Origin: Drosophila miranda
Lineage: Eukaryota; Arthropoda; Insecta; Diptera; Drosophilidae
Reading direction: 5' to 3'
DNA length: 64,000 bases
Assembly (NCBI RefSeq): GCF_003369915.1
Contig: NC_046673.1
Location: 10,028,001 to 10,092,000 of the forward strand
The position numbers and the translations under genes are program-made. Shown piece after piece: positions 52,670-64,000 of this stretch. The notes under the pieces were generated by a model. That model was given only the letters and a program-made list of their open reading frames with translations, was not told the DNA's origin and searched no databases. Position 1 is the stretch's first letter. Each line of letters opens with the position of its first letter.

Positions 52670-54942
52670 TTAGGCTGCCTCGGTACAATCGAATTTTTTC
52701 CAGCTTTCGGCAAACGACTTCACTTTCACAATCGACTGCTGCTCCTTTCGCGGCTTACGCCAAGTACTTGGATTCAGTTCAAGCATTCCACCAATAATTT
52801 CCTGAAAGTAAATATCAGTTGAGTACATCTGTTTTATACAGTATCCATCTATCTCTAACCTGTGCGAAATTCGCTGGGAAACGATCCTCATCCTCGATGA
52901 CGTGGGCAAAGCCCGAGTCCATGCCAAAGTGTACCCAGACGTAGGGGAGACCCTTGGGTATGACTGCTCTCAGCGATTTGTTACGCAGCGACACCAGCTG
53001 TTTGTTGATGCACCACTCCTGCTCGGACTCCTCAATGGCCTTCTTGAAGTAGAAGGGCGCCATCTCGCCCTGGCTGTCGGGTATGGGTATGCAATGCACA
53101 CTAATATGAGGTCGCCTGTGAAGTTTGTTGGCAATCTCATAGAATATCACATCCTTGCGCTGGGCAGCAAACATACGGGTTAGGGCCTTTCGAAAGTCGT
53201 TCAGCTCCTCCCAACCATCCTCGTCCAGCTGCGTGGAGCAGGAGATGTGCTGCAGGGTGGTCAGAATGCAGTGGCCACCCTGCAGACCCACATGCCAGGG
53301 CAGACTGAGGTAGATCATCTTCCCCATCGAGACCATCAGCTGCTTTTCCAGCTTCGGCGAGTCGAAGCAGCGTTCGCAATTCGTCAGGCTGGTCTCCAGC
53401 CTGTTGGCCTCCCGTATGGCACTCTGGAGCTCTCGCTTCTCGACATCTGCCTCGGAGATATTTTTGCGAACCTTGTCCGCAAATATGTCTTCCAGGTCAT
53501 CGTTGGGGTTCTTGTGCTTGGACACAATGTCGGCGTACTGCAGGTTCGATTCGGCGGCCGTTGCATGCTTCTCACGCTCAAACTAAAAAAGAAACAAAGC
53601 GGAAACGATTAGAGCCGGATGTTTAGAGCTATGTTTGGATCAATCTTACCATCTGCTTGATGTCGTAACGATCGTCGTCTGCGAAGTATCTCACCCGTTG
53701 GCCATCCACATGGGTGTCGACCTTCTTGTTGCGGCTTTTTTGTCCCCTGCGGCCTCCATATAGCGAGTTGGGGTCTGTGGCTGTGCCTGACGTGGACTGT
53801 ACCAGGGGGCGTACATTGCCGCATTGATCGGTTTTGGTGAGCAGCACATGTTCCGAGGATGAGGATGATGCCTTGGATTTCTTTGGCAAGGCGGATGTTT
53901 TAGGCGGCATGTTGCCAGTGGCCAGGAAGTCGGCCCGTACTTTGCGTGCTTCTTCCAGCTGCTGGTTGAGTTCTGCTGCACGCTCCGTGTTCCCCATGAT
54001 CTCTGCTTTGATGGCTTTACCGGCCAATTCATTGATTTGCTCGTCCGTTAGGCAGGCAGGTAGGGCAGCAGCCTTGTCCGCAGTATCTTCATCAGATGAG
54101 GCACTTTCTGAAGAAGATCTGCTTCTCGGCGCGGAGGGCCTATTTCTATGGCTATGCGACTTGGAAGAAGGCTTCTGCCAGCCTCGTGTCGAGGAGCTTT
54201 GCCTCGAGCTGTGCGAATTTGGCTCTGCCACGCGATCAACATCGTCCTGTGGTTTCTGGAAGCCTGGCAGGCCTGTTCCATTGCTCTTCCAGTAGGGATT
54301 CAGCTCGCGTCCGCTCTTAGCCGGATCATAGGCATCGATCTGCTGTAGCTTGTCGTTGGGCTTGGTTGGCTCCTTGCGTATTCTGCAGAAGGTTTTCAGC
54401 AAAAGGTCGTCACTGGTCATCCAAGTGTCGCGCGCTACTGGTGTATCCTCCACCTTATCCTTGCTCGTATCGTTATCCAAAACGGGAGTGCGTTCCACCC
54501 ACTCATCTTCGTTGTGGCTCCTTTTAGACTTCTTTTTCTTGCGTACCTTGCGCTGCTTCTGGTCTTCGCTGGATGAGGACGAAGAGGAGGAGCTAGAGCT
54601 GTCGCTGTCACTGTCACTGTCACTATCGCTGTCGCTGCTGCTCTGAACCTTCCTGCTCTTTTTCTTCGAAGATTTCTTTACCTTCGAGGACTTGGACTTC
54701 GATTTGTGCTTTCCTTTCTTCTTCTTGGCATTTTTCGTTGAGGAACTTGAGGGCTTGTCCAGTTTCTTGGCCACCGCTGGAAGCATCCAATTGCTTTCAC
54801 CCCGTAATTCCTTCTGGAGCTCCTTCTTCTTGATAAGGCCGGCTCTCTCCTTGGCCTGTTCGAGCATCTCGGCGCGGGCTTCCCTTATCTGCTGGCGAGC
54901 CTTTTCTTTGTCGCTGCCACTTTCAAATTGTATGTAGCTCAT
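52670..54942 (-). CDS. CWF19-like protein 2 homologue (spliceosome-associated)
   Basis: Exons 54942-53650, 53582-52860 and 52801-52670 on the minus strand are joined by two short GT-AG introns in phase 0, giving 715 residues. The N-terminal 100 residues are basic (ARAEMLEQAKERAGLIKKK). A Lys/Ser run and a (SD)n tract with polySer (about 60-125) resemble SR-type splicing factors. The C-terminal part contains the CwfJ domains: CERCFDSPKLEKQLMVSMG, YLSLPWHVGLQGGHCIL and PHISVHCIPIP, which are HIT-like features. The family is tied to late spliceosomes and lariat turnover and is related to the debranching-enzyme partner Drn1. It probably corresponds to melanogaster CG9213. The stop lies about 230 bp upstream of the RpS19a start on the same strand. 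Confidence 0.92.
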
Positions 54943-55440
54943 TGCGTTTTACTGTTTCTATTACTCAAAGCAGCAAGAAATTCAAATATTCGAAAACTTT
55001 GTTGTTTTGACGACCATAAATGTTGATACTGATTAGTGGTGGTAAATCTGCGATTTGCTGCGACAGCTGATGCAGATTTTGTTATCGATGCATAGGATGT
55101 TACATATAAGGAGAACTTTGTGCGCGCAATAAAATAAATTGTGCGCTTAACAGCACCAGATTTTTGCGTTTAAAATAAGATAATTATTTTGCAGAGCGGT
55201 TGAATGAAATAATGTTAATTACTGCTTTTCATCAAATACTAGGATTAATTTAAATAAAATAAAGTAATAATTACGCAAATGTTATAATTGTACTTGCAAT
55301 TCAGGACCGTATAGTCGCCACCGTAGACTGTTGCGCCTAACAGCACCGCCTGCTTGCACCTTACATTTGCCATTTGGCACGTACCCTCAATCCAATCGCA
55401 ATTAAAATAGCTTCAAATCGGCCGAAACCAGCTCCTCAAG
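54943..55440. promoter_or_regulatory. Shared head-to-head promoter region of the CWF19L2-like gene and Arp10
   Basis: Only 498 bp separate the two start codons. The gap contains TTATCGATG near 55081 (an ATCGAT core that falls one base short of the DRE consensus) and AT-rich DNA with no frame of interest. It must serve both genes. Confidence 0.6.
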
Positions 55441-56728
55441 ATGCCCATCTACGAGAGTGTTATGCAGGATAAGCCCCCAATCATCTTGGACATTGGAAAT
55501 GCCTACACAAAGTGAGTAAAGCAATGAGATGGACAAACTGTTCTGTTGTGTTGTAGATGATATCATCATTGGCGTCTGTCTCTTGTCTATGTTTGAAGGC
55601 TGGGCTTTGCTGGGGAGGCGTATCCACGGAAAATCATGCCCACGGAGGTTGTACTGACAACGACTGGGAAAACGAAGCGGCTATTTGACTATGAACGGAA
55701 GGAGGAACTCTACGACCAAATTGTAGACTTTTTGCAGACGATATTCTTCAAGTAGAACAAATCGATATTATGCGTTAAACAGAACTAAACTAACCATATG
55801 TTGCACCGTTTCTAGGCACCTGTTGGTCAGTCCCAAGGAGCGAAAGTTCGTGGTGGTGGAGAACATCTTCGGCCAGACGGTGGTCAGGGAGACGTTGGCG
55901 CGGGCACTCTTTGTCCATTTCGATGTCTCATCGGTTCTGTTTGTGCCGGCTCATCTTATAGCGCTGTCGACGCTGGCTGTGGCCACTGCCGTGGTCGTGG
56001 ACATTGGGTATAGCGAGACTAGCATCATGCCAGTCTTCAGTGGAGTTCAAATCATGTCCGCCTTCAAGGACCAAAGCTATGGAGGCAGTGCCATTCATGC
56101 CGAAATAAAACGGCAGCTGTTGGAGACGGGCGTCAAGGAATCTCTGCTCACAGAGAGCGTCCTGGAGGACATCAAAGTACGTACGTGCTTTGTGACCACC
56201 ATGGAGCGGGCCCATAGTCGTTCCAACGGAGACGAAAATCAGCCGACGCCGCCGCCCAGCGTTGACTACATCATCTGTGATATTGATACGACGGTCCAGG
56301 TGCCCGGCGCCCTTCGCGAGACCGTCTACGAGATAATGTTCGAGCCGAACAACGAGCGCGACAGCCTGCCGCATCTCATACTGCGCTCCATTCTCGACTG
56401 CACCCTGGACGCTAGGAAGCCCTTGGTCGAAAGCATATTCCTCATCGGCGGCGGCTCCATGGTCCAGGGCATGCTGCCACGCCTCCAGCAGGAGCTGCAG
56501 CACCTCCTCAAAAACGATCCCTACTACGCCGAGCGCTTTCACGGTAATCTGCAGTTCAAGTTTTTCAATTCCATTGGCAAGCAGAACTTCACCGCCTGGC
56601 TGGGTGGCGCCCTGTGTGGCGCCACAGATCTCATCCAAACACGATCCCTGGCCAAGGAGACGTACCTGAAGAACGAGCATGTCCCCGACTGGAGCAATCT
56701 CTGTGATAATAGGCATGCGGGCTCATAA
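55441..56728 (+). CDS. Actin-related protein Arp10/Arp11, dynactin pointed-end subunit
   Basis: Exons 55441-55511, 55599-55751 and 55816-56728, each intron splitting a Lys codon (AA/G), give 378 residues. It starts MPIYESVMQDKPPIILDIGNAYTK, in which the actin phosphate-1 loop is recognisable (DIGNAYTKLGFAGE). The second phosphate loop reads VVVDIGYSETSIMPV. IFLIGGGSMVQGML matches the adenosine-binding region. It is shorter and more diverged than actin, as expected for the Arp11 class. In dynactin it caps the pointed end of the Arp1 filament with p62, p25 and p27. The poly(A) signal AATAAA is at 56765. The gene is convergent with Ranbp21. Confidence 0.94.
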
Positions 56729-58431
56729 AGAGGGAGGCGCTTGGCGAAAAATATAAATTATTTAAATAAATTCATTTTGATTTTATCTGTATTACGTAGA
56801 CTAAATAGATGGAAGATATTCTATAATACATACCATTAAAAGATGTTTTTTTAAAGTCCTTTAAGGGCAGCAAGCCAACATTTCTATATGCGTTGAGATG
56901 GATTCCTCTCGAAGCTCCACGAGAAAGCAGCATCATGCACACGTCATGTATGTTGTTTTTTAAACTTTAATTTCCTTTTCATTGGTCCTGCGTTCTGTAG
57001 GTCATCCCCACGTATCCCCCGATTGAAGTTTATGAGTGGCAACTCTTCGAATTTGTAAATTTATTTCAAATTTTTGTATCTTATTTCGATTTTGTGTGTG
57101 TTTCTGTTTTGGGCATGGGCATGGGCATGGGAATGGAGATGGGGGCCATAACGTGCTTCAATTTTATTTAGTTATAAATGATATATATATATGTAATATT
57201 CCCAGGAATATTAAACATATATACTGCATGCAACTTGATTTTAGGAATCCCCATCTGTGTGTGGAGAGGGGGGGATGGATGTGTGTGTGTGTTTATGGGT
57301 TCTTTTCATATACATTTTGATATATTATATTATATAATAATAATAATAATTCGTAATCGTTGCCTATCAACTAAGCCTAAGCGTAATTTCATAAGTATTC
57401 CCTTCATAAGTAGTACAATATATATATACATATCCATATATATATATATATTGCATATGCATGTATGTATATAAACTACAATATACATAGGCATATATTA
57501 TGCACATATTGAAATTTAGGTAAACTCTATTATACAAAGGGGGTGGGGGCTGTGGGGCGGGGGCTGCGGGGGTGAACCGGGGTACGAGGACAAATTCATT
57601 CATTATTTTTTGCCTATATATATAAAAAGTGTTTGTGTGTGTGTGTGTGTGTGAGGCACAGGCGGATTAAAGGGCCGGGCTTAATGGCTGTACGTAAGCG
57701 TTTTTCGAGTATTGGCAATTGGTATTATCGATCCTATCCGACTTCCCTCTCCTCTCCTCTCCTTTCCTCTCCTCTCCTGTCTCTCTTTGTGCAGGCAAAT
57801 TTAACAAATTCCGAATAATAAATAACAAGGCAGTGGACAAGTCCCTTCTTCACTGCATGATTTACAAACAAAAATATATATAGGAGCGATGGCTGGGGCG
57901 TGGCGCATGGATTGGGACTGGGCGCTGGGACCTAACTAAACTAATTTTACAGATAATTAATATAATAAATAAATAAAATTAAAATTTGCTTTTGTTTTAA
58001 AGACTGGACTGGGGGCGAGGCGGGGTCTTGGGTCTGGGGTCTGGGGCTGGGGCTGGGATGCGCCGCCATCTGTTTCACGCGCGCTTCCTCCTCTCCGGAG
58101 ACGGAGAGCAACAGCGGCTCCATCTTCTTAGCTAGTTAACTATTACTTTAAGTTCAGTCGTCACTAGTTTGGCAGCCGAGGTGGCCGTGGCCGTGGCAAT
58201 GGTTGTGCCCGTGCCCGTACCCGTACCCGATTCAGCAACTGGGACTGGAACTGGAACTGTGGCCACGGCTGAGGCGTTTGTGGTGGTGCTGTTGGTGTTG
58301 CTGTTGATGTTCTCGATGTTGATGTGTTTGGTGACGGTGACGGCAAAGGGTACGGCTGCGGCAGCGGCTGCTGCTGCTGCTCCTCCTCCTCCGCTGGCAC
58401 GGGGCTTCCTTCTCCTCCTCCTCGGCCCCTG
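56729..58431. other. Space between the convergent Arp10 and Ranbp21 genes
   Basis: It holds the 3' UTRs of both genes and no gene of its own. Simple sequence includes AT tracts near 57180-57190 and 57417-57460, a GT tract near 57633-57652 and a CTCTC pentamer run near 57746-57776. The last 300 bases have low-complexity Gly/Ser/Val-coding frames that follow repeats. Confidence 0.6.
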
Positions 58432-61400
58432 TCACTTATCCGAACCAAAGAGCTTGGTCAGATTGGCGTTTTGATTGCTGTCCATGATATTGTTGCCCGT
58501 GGACTTGAGCTTGTGCGGCTGCATCGGCGGCAGATTGGCGATCTGCACCTCATGGCGGAAGAGCTGGTTCACACTGCGTCCCACCAGCTGGGCCGTCAGC
58601 TTCTTGAATATATCCTTCTTGGCGCGATCGACCTTGTTCCCCTTGACGGGGGCCACGGCGGTTTTCTCATCGAACTTCTGAATGTCGGCCGCATTCACGC
58701 TGGGAATGTGTTGTAGCACCTCGCTGAGGATCGGAAATTTGGGGCGCAACAGCTCGTAGAACTGCACACCCAATGTGATCAGGCCGGACTGGTTGGCCTC
58801 GTGCTGCCCATGCACCTGCATGCCCTGGAGGACGGCCGTGAAGGCGCTCACCGCCTTGTTCTCGTCCATCAGATGTTCGGCGGCCAGAAAGCGCATCACT
58901 GGGGCCGCTATATTGACGGCCTTCATGTTGACCATGCCATCGTTCCAGGCGATCGCCTTCAGCAGGGTCATCAGGATGTAGTTGCCGATGAGGGCGTTGC
59001 GCAGCAGCTTCCCGCCCAGATCGCTGATTATGTCCGAGAGGAGGGCCGACTGGGAGGCCCGCGACTGGGGGGCACTGTCCATCGAGTGCTCCTCGTTCTC
59101 CATGGCCACGACATTGGCGGTGCCGCCGCCGCCGCCAGAGGCCACATGATCGGACCCGATCTGGCCACCCACCAGCGCTATCTTCAAGACATCGAGATAC
59201 TCACGCGTCAGGGTGCGGTTCAGCTGATCCTCGAGCACCTCCTGGGTATCATTGACCTCGCCAGTGAGCTGACCGCTCTCGTACAGAGATGATATGTATA
59301 GCCAGCGTCTGGTGAGGCGTTCGCACATCAGCGGCGTCAGATGCGCGAACAAGGGCACCAGCACGTCGTCGTAAAAGATGGGCGGGCAGGAGTAGACGAA
59401 GGGCTTGAAGAACACCCGGATAATGGGGCGCATGCGGTAGTCCGGAATGATGTCCATGCAGCTAAAGACATTCGTGATGATGGCATTTGCCATGCCATTC
59501 AATTGATAGAGATCGCGCCCCAGCGATGGTCCCGCCGAGCCCATCAGATGGTAGCACCCCTCCGTGACCAGCATCATGAATGTCTGCATCTTCTCGAAGG
59601 CGGTCGGCTCCCGCTTGATGGTGGTGTCCAGAGGATCGGCTGGCAGGGCACAGATGCCCATCAGCAGCTTCTTTTCGTGCTCGAGCATGCCGTGTATGTT
59701 GCGGTATCCTTCGGAGAGGGCGGCCAACGCCTCGGGGGTGAACATCTCGTTGAGGACACGCATCAAGGTGAGAACGTGGGAGAGCACCGGCACCACATGC
59801 TTGGTAGCCGGATTGCGGCAAATGGGATTGCCCACCTCGGTGCAGGCGATCACAAAGCCGCCGCGCTGTGCCCGGTCCGGATCGTCGGGCCATGTGCATC
59901 GCTTGACAACGCCCAGGACCACATGCAGGGCGTCTATGATTCGCGTCCGGTTCGGAATCGAGGGATCGCTGTCAATGGCAAAGACGGGGGGCTTGTCCAG
60001 GCCCACGAAGCGCATAAAGTGCAGCGCCGACTTGAAGGCATCCTCAAAGGAGATCCACTCGGACCGCTTCTCCAGCACGATGTGCTCAATGAACGCCGTC
60101 TGACGTTCGTAGTCGCAGAAGTGATTGGAGATGAGGATCAGGGCCTCCTGCAGGGTGGTGCGCATCACGCGGCACAGCTGGTGCCGGTTGGGCTCCTTCA
60201 GCAGGAGCTGCACGTGATTGTTGATCTGATCGAAGACGGGCAGCAGCAGCAGCGGGTATTTGTGGGCCAGCTTGACCAGCAGCGAGGCGGCATGGCGGCG
60301 CAGATTCTTGGCCGACTTGACCTGCACCTTTTCCAGCTCGTTGGGCGGCTTCAAGACGAGGGCGCGAAAGATCTTGTCCAGGACGCGGGGCAACAGGGTG
60401 ACTCCGTTCATGGCCACACAGTTGTTGGAGGTTATCTGGCACGAGGACATGCTGAGAAAGACGAACAGGGCCGATATGCAGGACAACAAGATCGAGTAGA
60501 TCAGCGGATTGGTGGTCTCCAGCTTCAGGCAGTCCTCCAGCAGGCGCAGGCCGGCCGGCACCGACGGACGCTCCGAGACGAGCAGTATGCGGCTGAGCAC
60601 ACCGTCCAGTACACTCACGAGGGCATCCCATTCGAGGTAGACAGGATCCAGTACGCTGCACGACATCCCGGCGCTCTCGGCGACGGCATTGCGGAGCCGC
60701 GACTGCAGCCACTGCTCGCAGAAGCCGTACGTGATCAGGGGCTGGACGAGGGTGGCCAGGCGAAAGATCTCCAGGAAGTCGGTGCGGCAGCGAAAAAAGT
60801 ACAGCGTGAACTCCTCCTCGCTGTCGTAGTCCATGCGGATGTACGACTCTGTGGTGAGGCTCGTGGGCGAGCTGGCCGGCGGATACGGCAGCTTCACAAT
60901 CCTCGGGGCAATCGTGTGGATCAGTTTGGGAATGTAGTTGATCATGGCAAAGTCCTTCGAGCAGAGCTCATGCTTGAGCAACAGCTGCCAGATCTGTGCG
61001 GCTCCATGGGCGACGCTCAGCGATGGATGCTGCACTAGCAGCAGCAGGCACTCGAGCATTATCTCCAAATGCACTGGACGCTGTGTCGACTCGTCCTTGC
61101 CCCACAGCGCCACCAGCTGCTGGTTCATGCCATTGAGCACCGCCAGCAGCTTCTTGAGGAACAAGTGCTGCTGTTCGATGGCCAGCGAGGAACTAGTGTC
61201 GGCCGGTATCTGGCTGGATGAGAAGATGTAGCGCAGCGGCTCCTCGTTGTACAGCTGCATGAGGGGCTTCCGCTCCTTGGCCTGGCCCTTGCGATTGGTG
61301 ATCTGGGCGAGGCATTCGGCCGCATTGCTCTGGAATGCTTTGTCGTTCAGTAGAATGCAAAGGAAATGCATCAGTTTGCCATTGTTGGACATCACGTGCT

Positions 61401-62130
61401 GGATGCTGACCCACTCCACAAACCCGCTGAGAGTGAGGAGAACCATCTCCACCACACGGCTGTGGGCGTTGGCCTTGTGAAAGTTGCCCAGACGCGTGGT
61501 TTCGCGAAAGGCCGTCACATGCTGCTCGACGAGCCGCAGAAAGAACTCGAAGATGTCGTTCATGTTGTTGTTGAGGGCCTGGTACATGTCCTTGCGGCGC
61601 TGATTCGACTCGATGGTCTGCAGCAGGGCCACGTCCTCGACCAGACGCAGAAAGACCATCAGGACCAGCTCCGTCTGGGCCTCGCCATTGGTGCAGGCCT
61701 GGCTAAGCTCGGGCAGCAGGTCCGACCACTGCTGCGGCCATTCCCGTTTGATCATCTCGACAATGATCTTGGACAGGGCATTCTTAAGGGGCATCAGAGA
61801 GCGATCTTCCGCGGGGCCCACACCGATGTTCAGCATCTTGATGGCATTGTCTTTGATGTAGACCTTCTCTTCGTGGGTGATGCAATTCCATTTGTATTTG
61901 ATTGTGTACTCGATCAGCTGCAGGCCGAAGTGACGCACCTGCTGATTGAACTGGGGCGAGCCGGCCAGAAAGAGGCCGACCTGTGCACACAGCGGCGACT
62001 CCTCCTTGAATCGCTCGCAGGCCATGTATGCCTCCAGTCGAGAGTTCTGCTGCGTCATCGGATGCATTATCACCTCCACAGCCTTGGCCAGTTCGGCAGC
62101 CAAGGCCTCTGTGCCTGCCTGGTGTGCCAT
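58432..62130 (-). CDS. Exportin-5 (Ranbp21)
   Basis: An uninterrupted coding exon from ATG 62130 gives 1232 residues, the usual exportin-5 length. The frame stays open 37 codons further upstream, but that extension (low-complexity F/S/P/L) lies inside a leader intron: acceptor TTTACACAG at 62163 and donor GTAAGT at 62329. The N-terminus (AVEVIMHPMTQQNSRLEAYMACERF) is the importin-beta-like first HEAT repeat. RHFGLQLIEYTIKYKWN and MIKREWPQQWSDLLPEL are typical exportin-1/5 family segments. HEAT repeats continue to the end (NLTKLFGSDK). With Ran-GTP the protein exports double-stranded hairpin RNAs such as pre-miRNA, and in flies also tRNA. The gene is head-to-head with the right-edge gene and convergent with Arp10. 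Confidence 0.96.
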   Translation of the reverse strand: MAHQAGTEALAAELAKAVEVIMHPMTQQNSRLEAYMACERFKEESPLCAQVGLFLAGSPQFNQQVRHFGLQLIEYTIKYKWNCITHEEKVYIKDNAIKMLNIGVGPAEDRSLMPLKNALSKIIVEMIKREWPQQWSDLLPELSQACTNGEAQTELVLMVFLRLVEDVALLQTIESNQRRKDMYQALNNNMNDIFEFFLRLVEQHVTAFRETTRLGNFHKANAHSRVVEMVLLTLSGFVEWVSIQHVMSNNGKLMHFLCILLNDKAFQSNAAECLAQITNRKGQAKERKPLMQLYNEEPLRYIFSSSQIPADTSSSLAIEQQHLFLKKLLAVLNGMNQQLVALWGKDESTQRPVHLEIMLECLLLLVQHPSLSVAHGAAQIWQLLLKHELCSKDFAMINYIPKLIHTIAPRIVKLPYPPASSPTSLTTESYIRMDYDSEEEFTLYFFRCRTDFLEIFRLATLVQPLITYGFCEQWLQSRLRNAVAESAGMSCSVLDPVYLEWDALVSVLDGVLSRILLVSERPSVPAGLRLLEDCLKLETTNPLIYSILLSCISALFVFLSMSSCQITSNNCVAMNGVTLLPRVLDKIFRALVLKPPNELEKVQVKSAKNLRRHAASLLVKLAHKYPLLLLPVFDQINNHVQLLLKEPNRHQLCRVMRTTLQEALILISNHFCDYERQTAFIEHIVLEKRSEWISFEDAFKSALHFMRFVGLDKPPVFAIDSDPSIPNRTRIIDALHVVLGVVKRCTWPDDPDRAQRGGFVIACTEVGNPICRNPATKHVVPVLSHVLTLMRVLNEMFTPEALAALSEGYRNIHGMLEHEKKLLMGICALPADPLDTTIKREPTAFEKMQTFMMLVTEGCYHLMGSAGPSLGRDLYQLNGMANAIITNVFSCMDIIPDYRMRPIIRVFFKPFVYSCPPIFYDDVLVPLFAHLTPLMCERLTRRWLYISSLYESGQLTGEVNDTQEVLEDQLNRTLTREYLDVLKIALVGGQIGSDHVASGGGGGTANVVAMENEEHSMDSAPQSRASQSALLSDIISDLGGKLLRNALIGNYILMTLLKAIAWNDGMVNMKAVNIAAPVMRFLAAEHLMDENKAVSAFTAVLQGMQVHGQHEANQSGLITLGVQFYELLRPKFPILSEVLQHIPSVNAADIQKFDEKTAVAPVKGNKVDRAKKDIFKKLTAQLVGRSVNQLFRHEVQIANLPPMQPHKLKSTGNNIMDSNQNANLTKLFGSDK

Positions 62131-63201
62131 CGCTAGCTGTTGCTGTAGCTGTGGCTGCCTCTCTGTGTAAAGTGGAAGTGGAAGCGAAAGCGAATGCGAA
62201 AACGAAAACGAAAGAAAGGGAAAGGGTATATGTATATTCATTCAGTTGCACTCTCCATAGAGCAGAGCATGTGATTTCTTTAGCCCAGCTTTAATTTGAC
62301 TTTAATTTCAATTGGCAAATGTGACTTACCTCTGCTTGCCCCTGCCCTCTGCTCGGTATTATTTGGCGCCCCGTTCCTTCTGCTGCTGTTTTGGCTGCCT
62401 CTTTGTTGTTGTCTCTTCGTCGGTTCGTTCTTTCGTTTTTTTCCCCCAATGCGGTGCGGTTAGGGCCAGGCAGCGCCAGACAACGTTTTGCGATTAGAAG
62501 AGCAGAGCTGTGTGCTTTGCAATGTGTGTTTGTTGTTGTGGCCTCTCGCCGTCGGCCTGTAGTTGTGGCCCGTTGTCTTCTCTTCACTTCACTTGGGAAC
62601 GTACTGATGATTTTGGAAGGGATATGAAATTGGGATCGCCCGTTTGCTCCAGTGAAAACCTCGTTGAATGGCAAGTATTTCACATTTGAATTATATATAT
62701 AGCCTACTCAAAACTCAAATGCCTTTTTCCGGCTAGGTTCGGTTTCGTGTTAGAACAATGTGCAAGCAAATCGCACAGGGTCGGCAGGGTTGACAATCGA
62801 AAAGCTCCCACCACTATCTGCGCCGTGGCTCCCATCTATATTTTTGCATCAATATCTCGATATTTTCGCAATCCTACAATCGTTAGGGTGTTATCGAAAC
62901 CCGCCTAAAAATTATTTTCGAAATATTTATTTTTATAAATATATATATACTATACTTTTAAAATGTCGCAGGCACAGCAAAATCCATAACATATGGAATT
63001 TGAAAATTTAATCGGCATTTGAAAATTTAATCGGAATTTGCAAATTTAATCGGAGTCTTATCCAACCCTGCAAACTGTCAAACGTGCGTCGTGAATCAAA
63101 AAAAAACAACACCGGCACTGCACAAAATCGCACATCTACTACATAGAAACACATATCGCCATTGATGTTGCGGAATTTGCCAGCTAATGATATAGTGAAA
63201 C
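62131..63201. promoter_or_regulatory. Ranbp21 leader intron and shared upstream region
   Basis: On the minus strand a 167-bp leader intron runs 62329-62163, with a long pyrimidine tract made of GCTTTCG/CATTCG-like units. The leader exon lies upstream of 62330. The remaining stretch to 63201 separates Ranbp21 from the divergent right-edge gene and contains AT-rich DNA with three copies of a short AATTTAATCGG-type phrase (about 63003-63051). Confidence 0.6.
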
Positions 63202-64000
63202 ATGAATTGGTACGAAATTGATGCAGATGAAAGACGCAGCTCGGGATTTCCAGAGCGCGTAATTCCTGGCTACGGCCATCAGAGTGACAAACATCGTAAG
63301 TATAGCGCGACGGGCGACGCGGTGCACGAGCCACAGTCTGTGATTTTCATTTTCATGCCCGCCATTCGTTTGCCGGTGTTTTTCTAATCCTGCCTCCCTG
63401 CAGCGGATAACTTTGGTGGCGGCATCATCAATGGCGGCAAGTGGGGATGGATCACAAACAGGTACTCAAACGATGCCACTCTGTTGATCTGTTCGCTGAG
63501 GGCGGGCAAGTGCATTATGCGTCACATATTCTGGAGAGAAGAGGCCGAAAGTAGCCAGCGCTGCAGCATCAGTTGTGTGGAGGAGCTCTTCCCTGGCCAA
63601 AAGGACGGAACGAAATGGCTCGCCGTCTGCCTGGAGACGTGGAACGATAAGGAAAGCCGGCCCGAGAACTGTGCCAACGCCAACACACAGATTGCCATCT
63701 TCTCGACAGCCTACAATCAGGTGCTTCGCTGCATCGATCTGGACGGCCTCTACTGCAGCACCCTCACGTTTCTGGACACCCAGATGTGCCAGCGCACGCT
63801 TCTTCGCAACTTTGATGGCTGCCTGGCGGTGGGCACAAATGAGGGGGCCGTTCTGCTGTGCGACATAAAATGCAACATTCTGATGGAAAGTCGCAGTCAA
63901 AACATTAGACTGCCGCTGAGTGAGATCATTTGTGGGCAGGTGGTCCGAAGGCAATCCTTCGAGTGCTCCACGCACGCAATAAATACTTGGCTGAAAGAAC
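63202..64000 (+). CDS. Unrecognised beta-propeller-like protein, 5' part only
   Basis: Exon 1 (63202-63295) starts MNWYEIDADERRSSGFPERV. A 108-bp GT-AG intron follows. Exon 2 starts at 63404 and is open to the window edge, giving about 230 residues so far, with strong codon-like composition. Segments such as GGKWGWITNRYSNDATLLIC, KWLAVCLETW and NFDGCLAVGTNEGAVLLCDI alternate beta-type stretches with Gly/Asp turns, as in WD40-like propellers. No signal peptide is present. I cannot name the family. The C-terminal part lies outside the window. Confidence 0.85.

Noticed and set aside
59341-61038. 565-codon plus-strand frame antisense to Ranbp21
   Set aside because: It lies fully inside the exportin-5 coding exon, is rich in Gln, Gly and His, and has no motif, so it is a GC-rich shadow.
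62131-62241. N-terminal extension of exportin-5
   Set aside because: The 37 extra codons fall in a pyrimidine-rich leader intron with a good acceptor at 62163 and donor at 62329.

Overview
The window is insect nuclear DNA, almost certainly a Drosophila X chromosome (Muller element A) segment. Intron-split genes with GT-AG junctions, fly core-promoter motifs (Motif 1, Motif 6, DRE), many dinucleotide repeats and proteins nearly identical to D. melanogaster X-linked products (Rok, RpS19a, Arp10, Ranbp21, nardilysin, Grx5, Flo2) support this. I remember the melanogaster orthologues as lying in several separate X regions, so this is another species. An obscura-group fly is my best guess, unproven.

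Layout. 1-5.5 kb: a T-rich tract, a GMC oxidoreductase gene (+), then the first coding exon of flotillin-2 (-), so the GMC gene lies inside a Flo2 intron. 5.5-9 kb: gene-poor, with two clusters of a palindromic ATCGAT repeat. 9-14 kb: mitochondrial glutaredoxin Grx5 (+), a small unknown protein (-) and a catalytically dead MTMR10-type myotubularin (-). 14.87-23.21 kb: a complete 8.34-kb Ty3/gypsy LTR retrotransposon on the minus strand with apparently identical 1141-bp LTRs and a TACC target duplication, placed between the divergent MTMR10 and nardilysin genes. 24-27.5 kb: nardilysin (+). 28-29.1 kb: a broken eEF1-beta retrocopy and a transposon relic. 30.7-35.3 kb: a three-exon unrecognised secreted protein (-). 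35.3-41.2 kb: non-coding, rich in simple repeats. 41.3-48.4 kb: Rho kinase Rok (-), with candidate leader exons up to 49.3 kb. 50.6-51.0 kb: a decayed SmG snRNP gene. 51.5-52.4 kb: RpS19a (-). 52.7-54.9 kb: CWF19L2-like splicing factor (-). 55.4-56.7 kb: Arp10/Arp11 dynactin subunit (+). 58.4-62.1 kb: exportin-5 Ranbp21 (-). 63.2 kb to the edge: the start of an unrecognised gene (+).

The genes do not form a pathway. They are mostly housekeeping genes arranged as head-to-head pairs (CWF19L2/Arp10, Ranbp21/right-edge gene, MTMR10/nardilysin) or compact tandems (CWF19L2 then RpS19a). The less ordinary content is the young retrotransposon, two pseudogenes of different apparent origin (SmG with an apparent intron, eEF1-beta with a TOP-like leader), the unknown secreted protein assembled here from three exons, and the ATCGAT palindrome clusters. 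No CRISPR array, operon or tRNA gene was seen.
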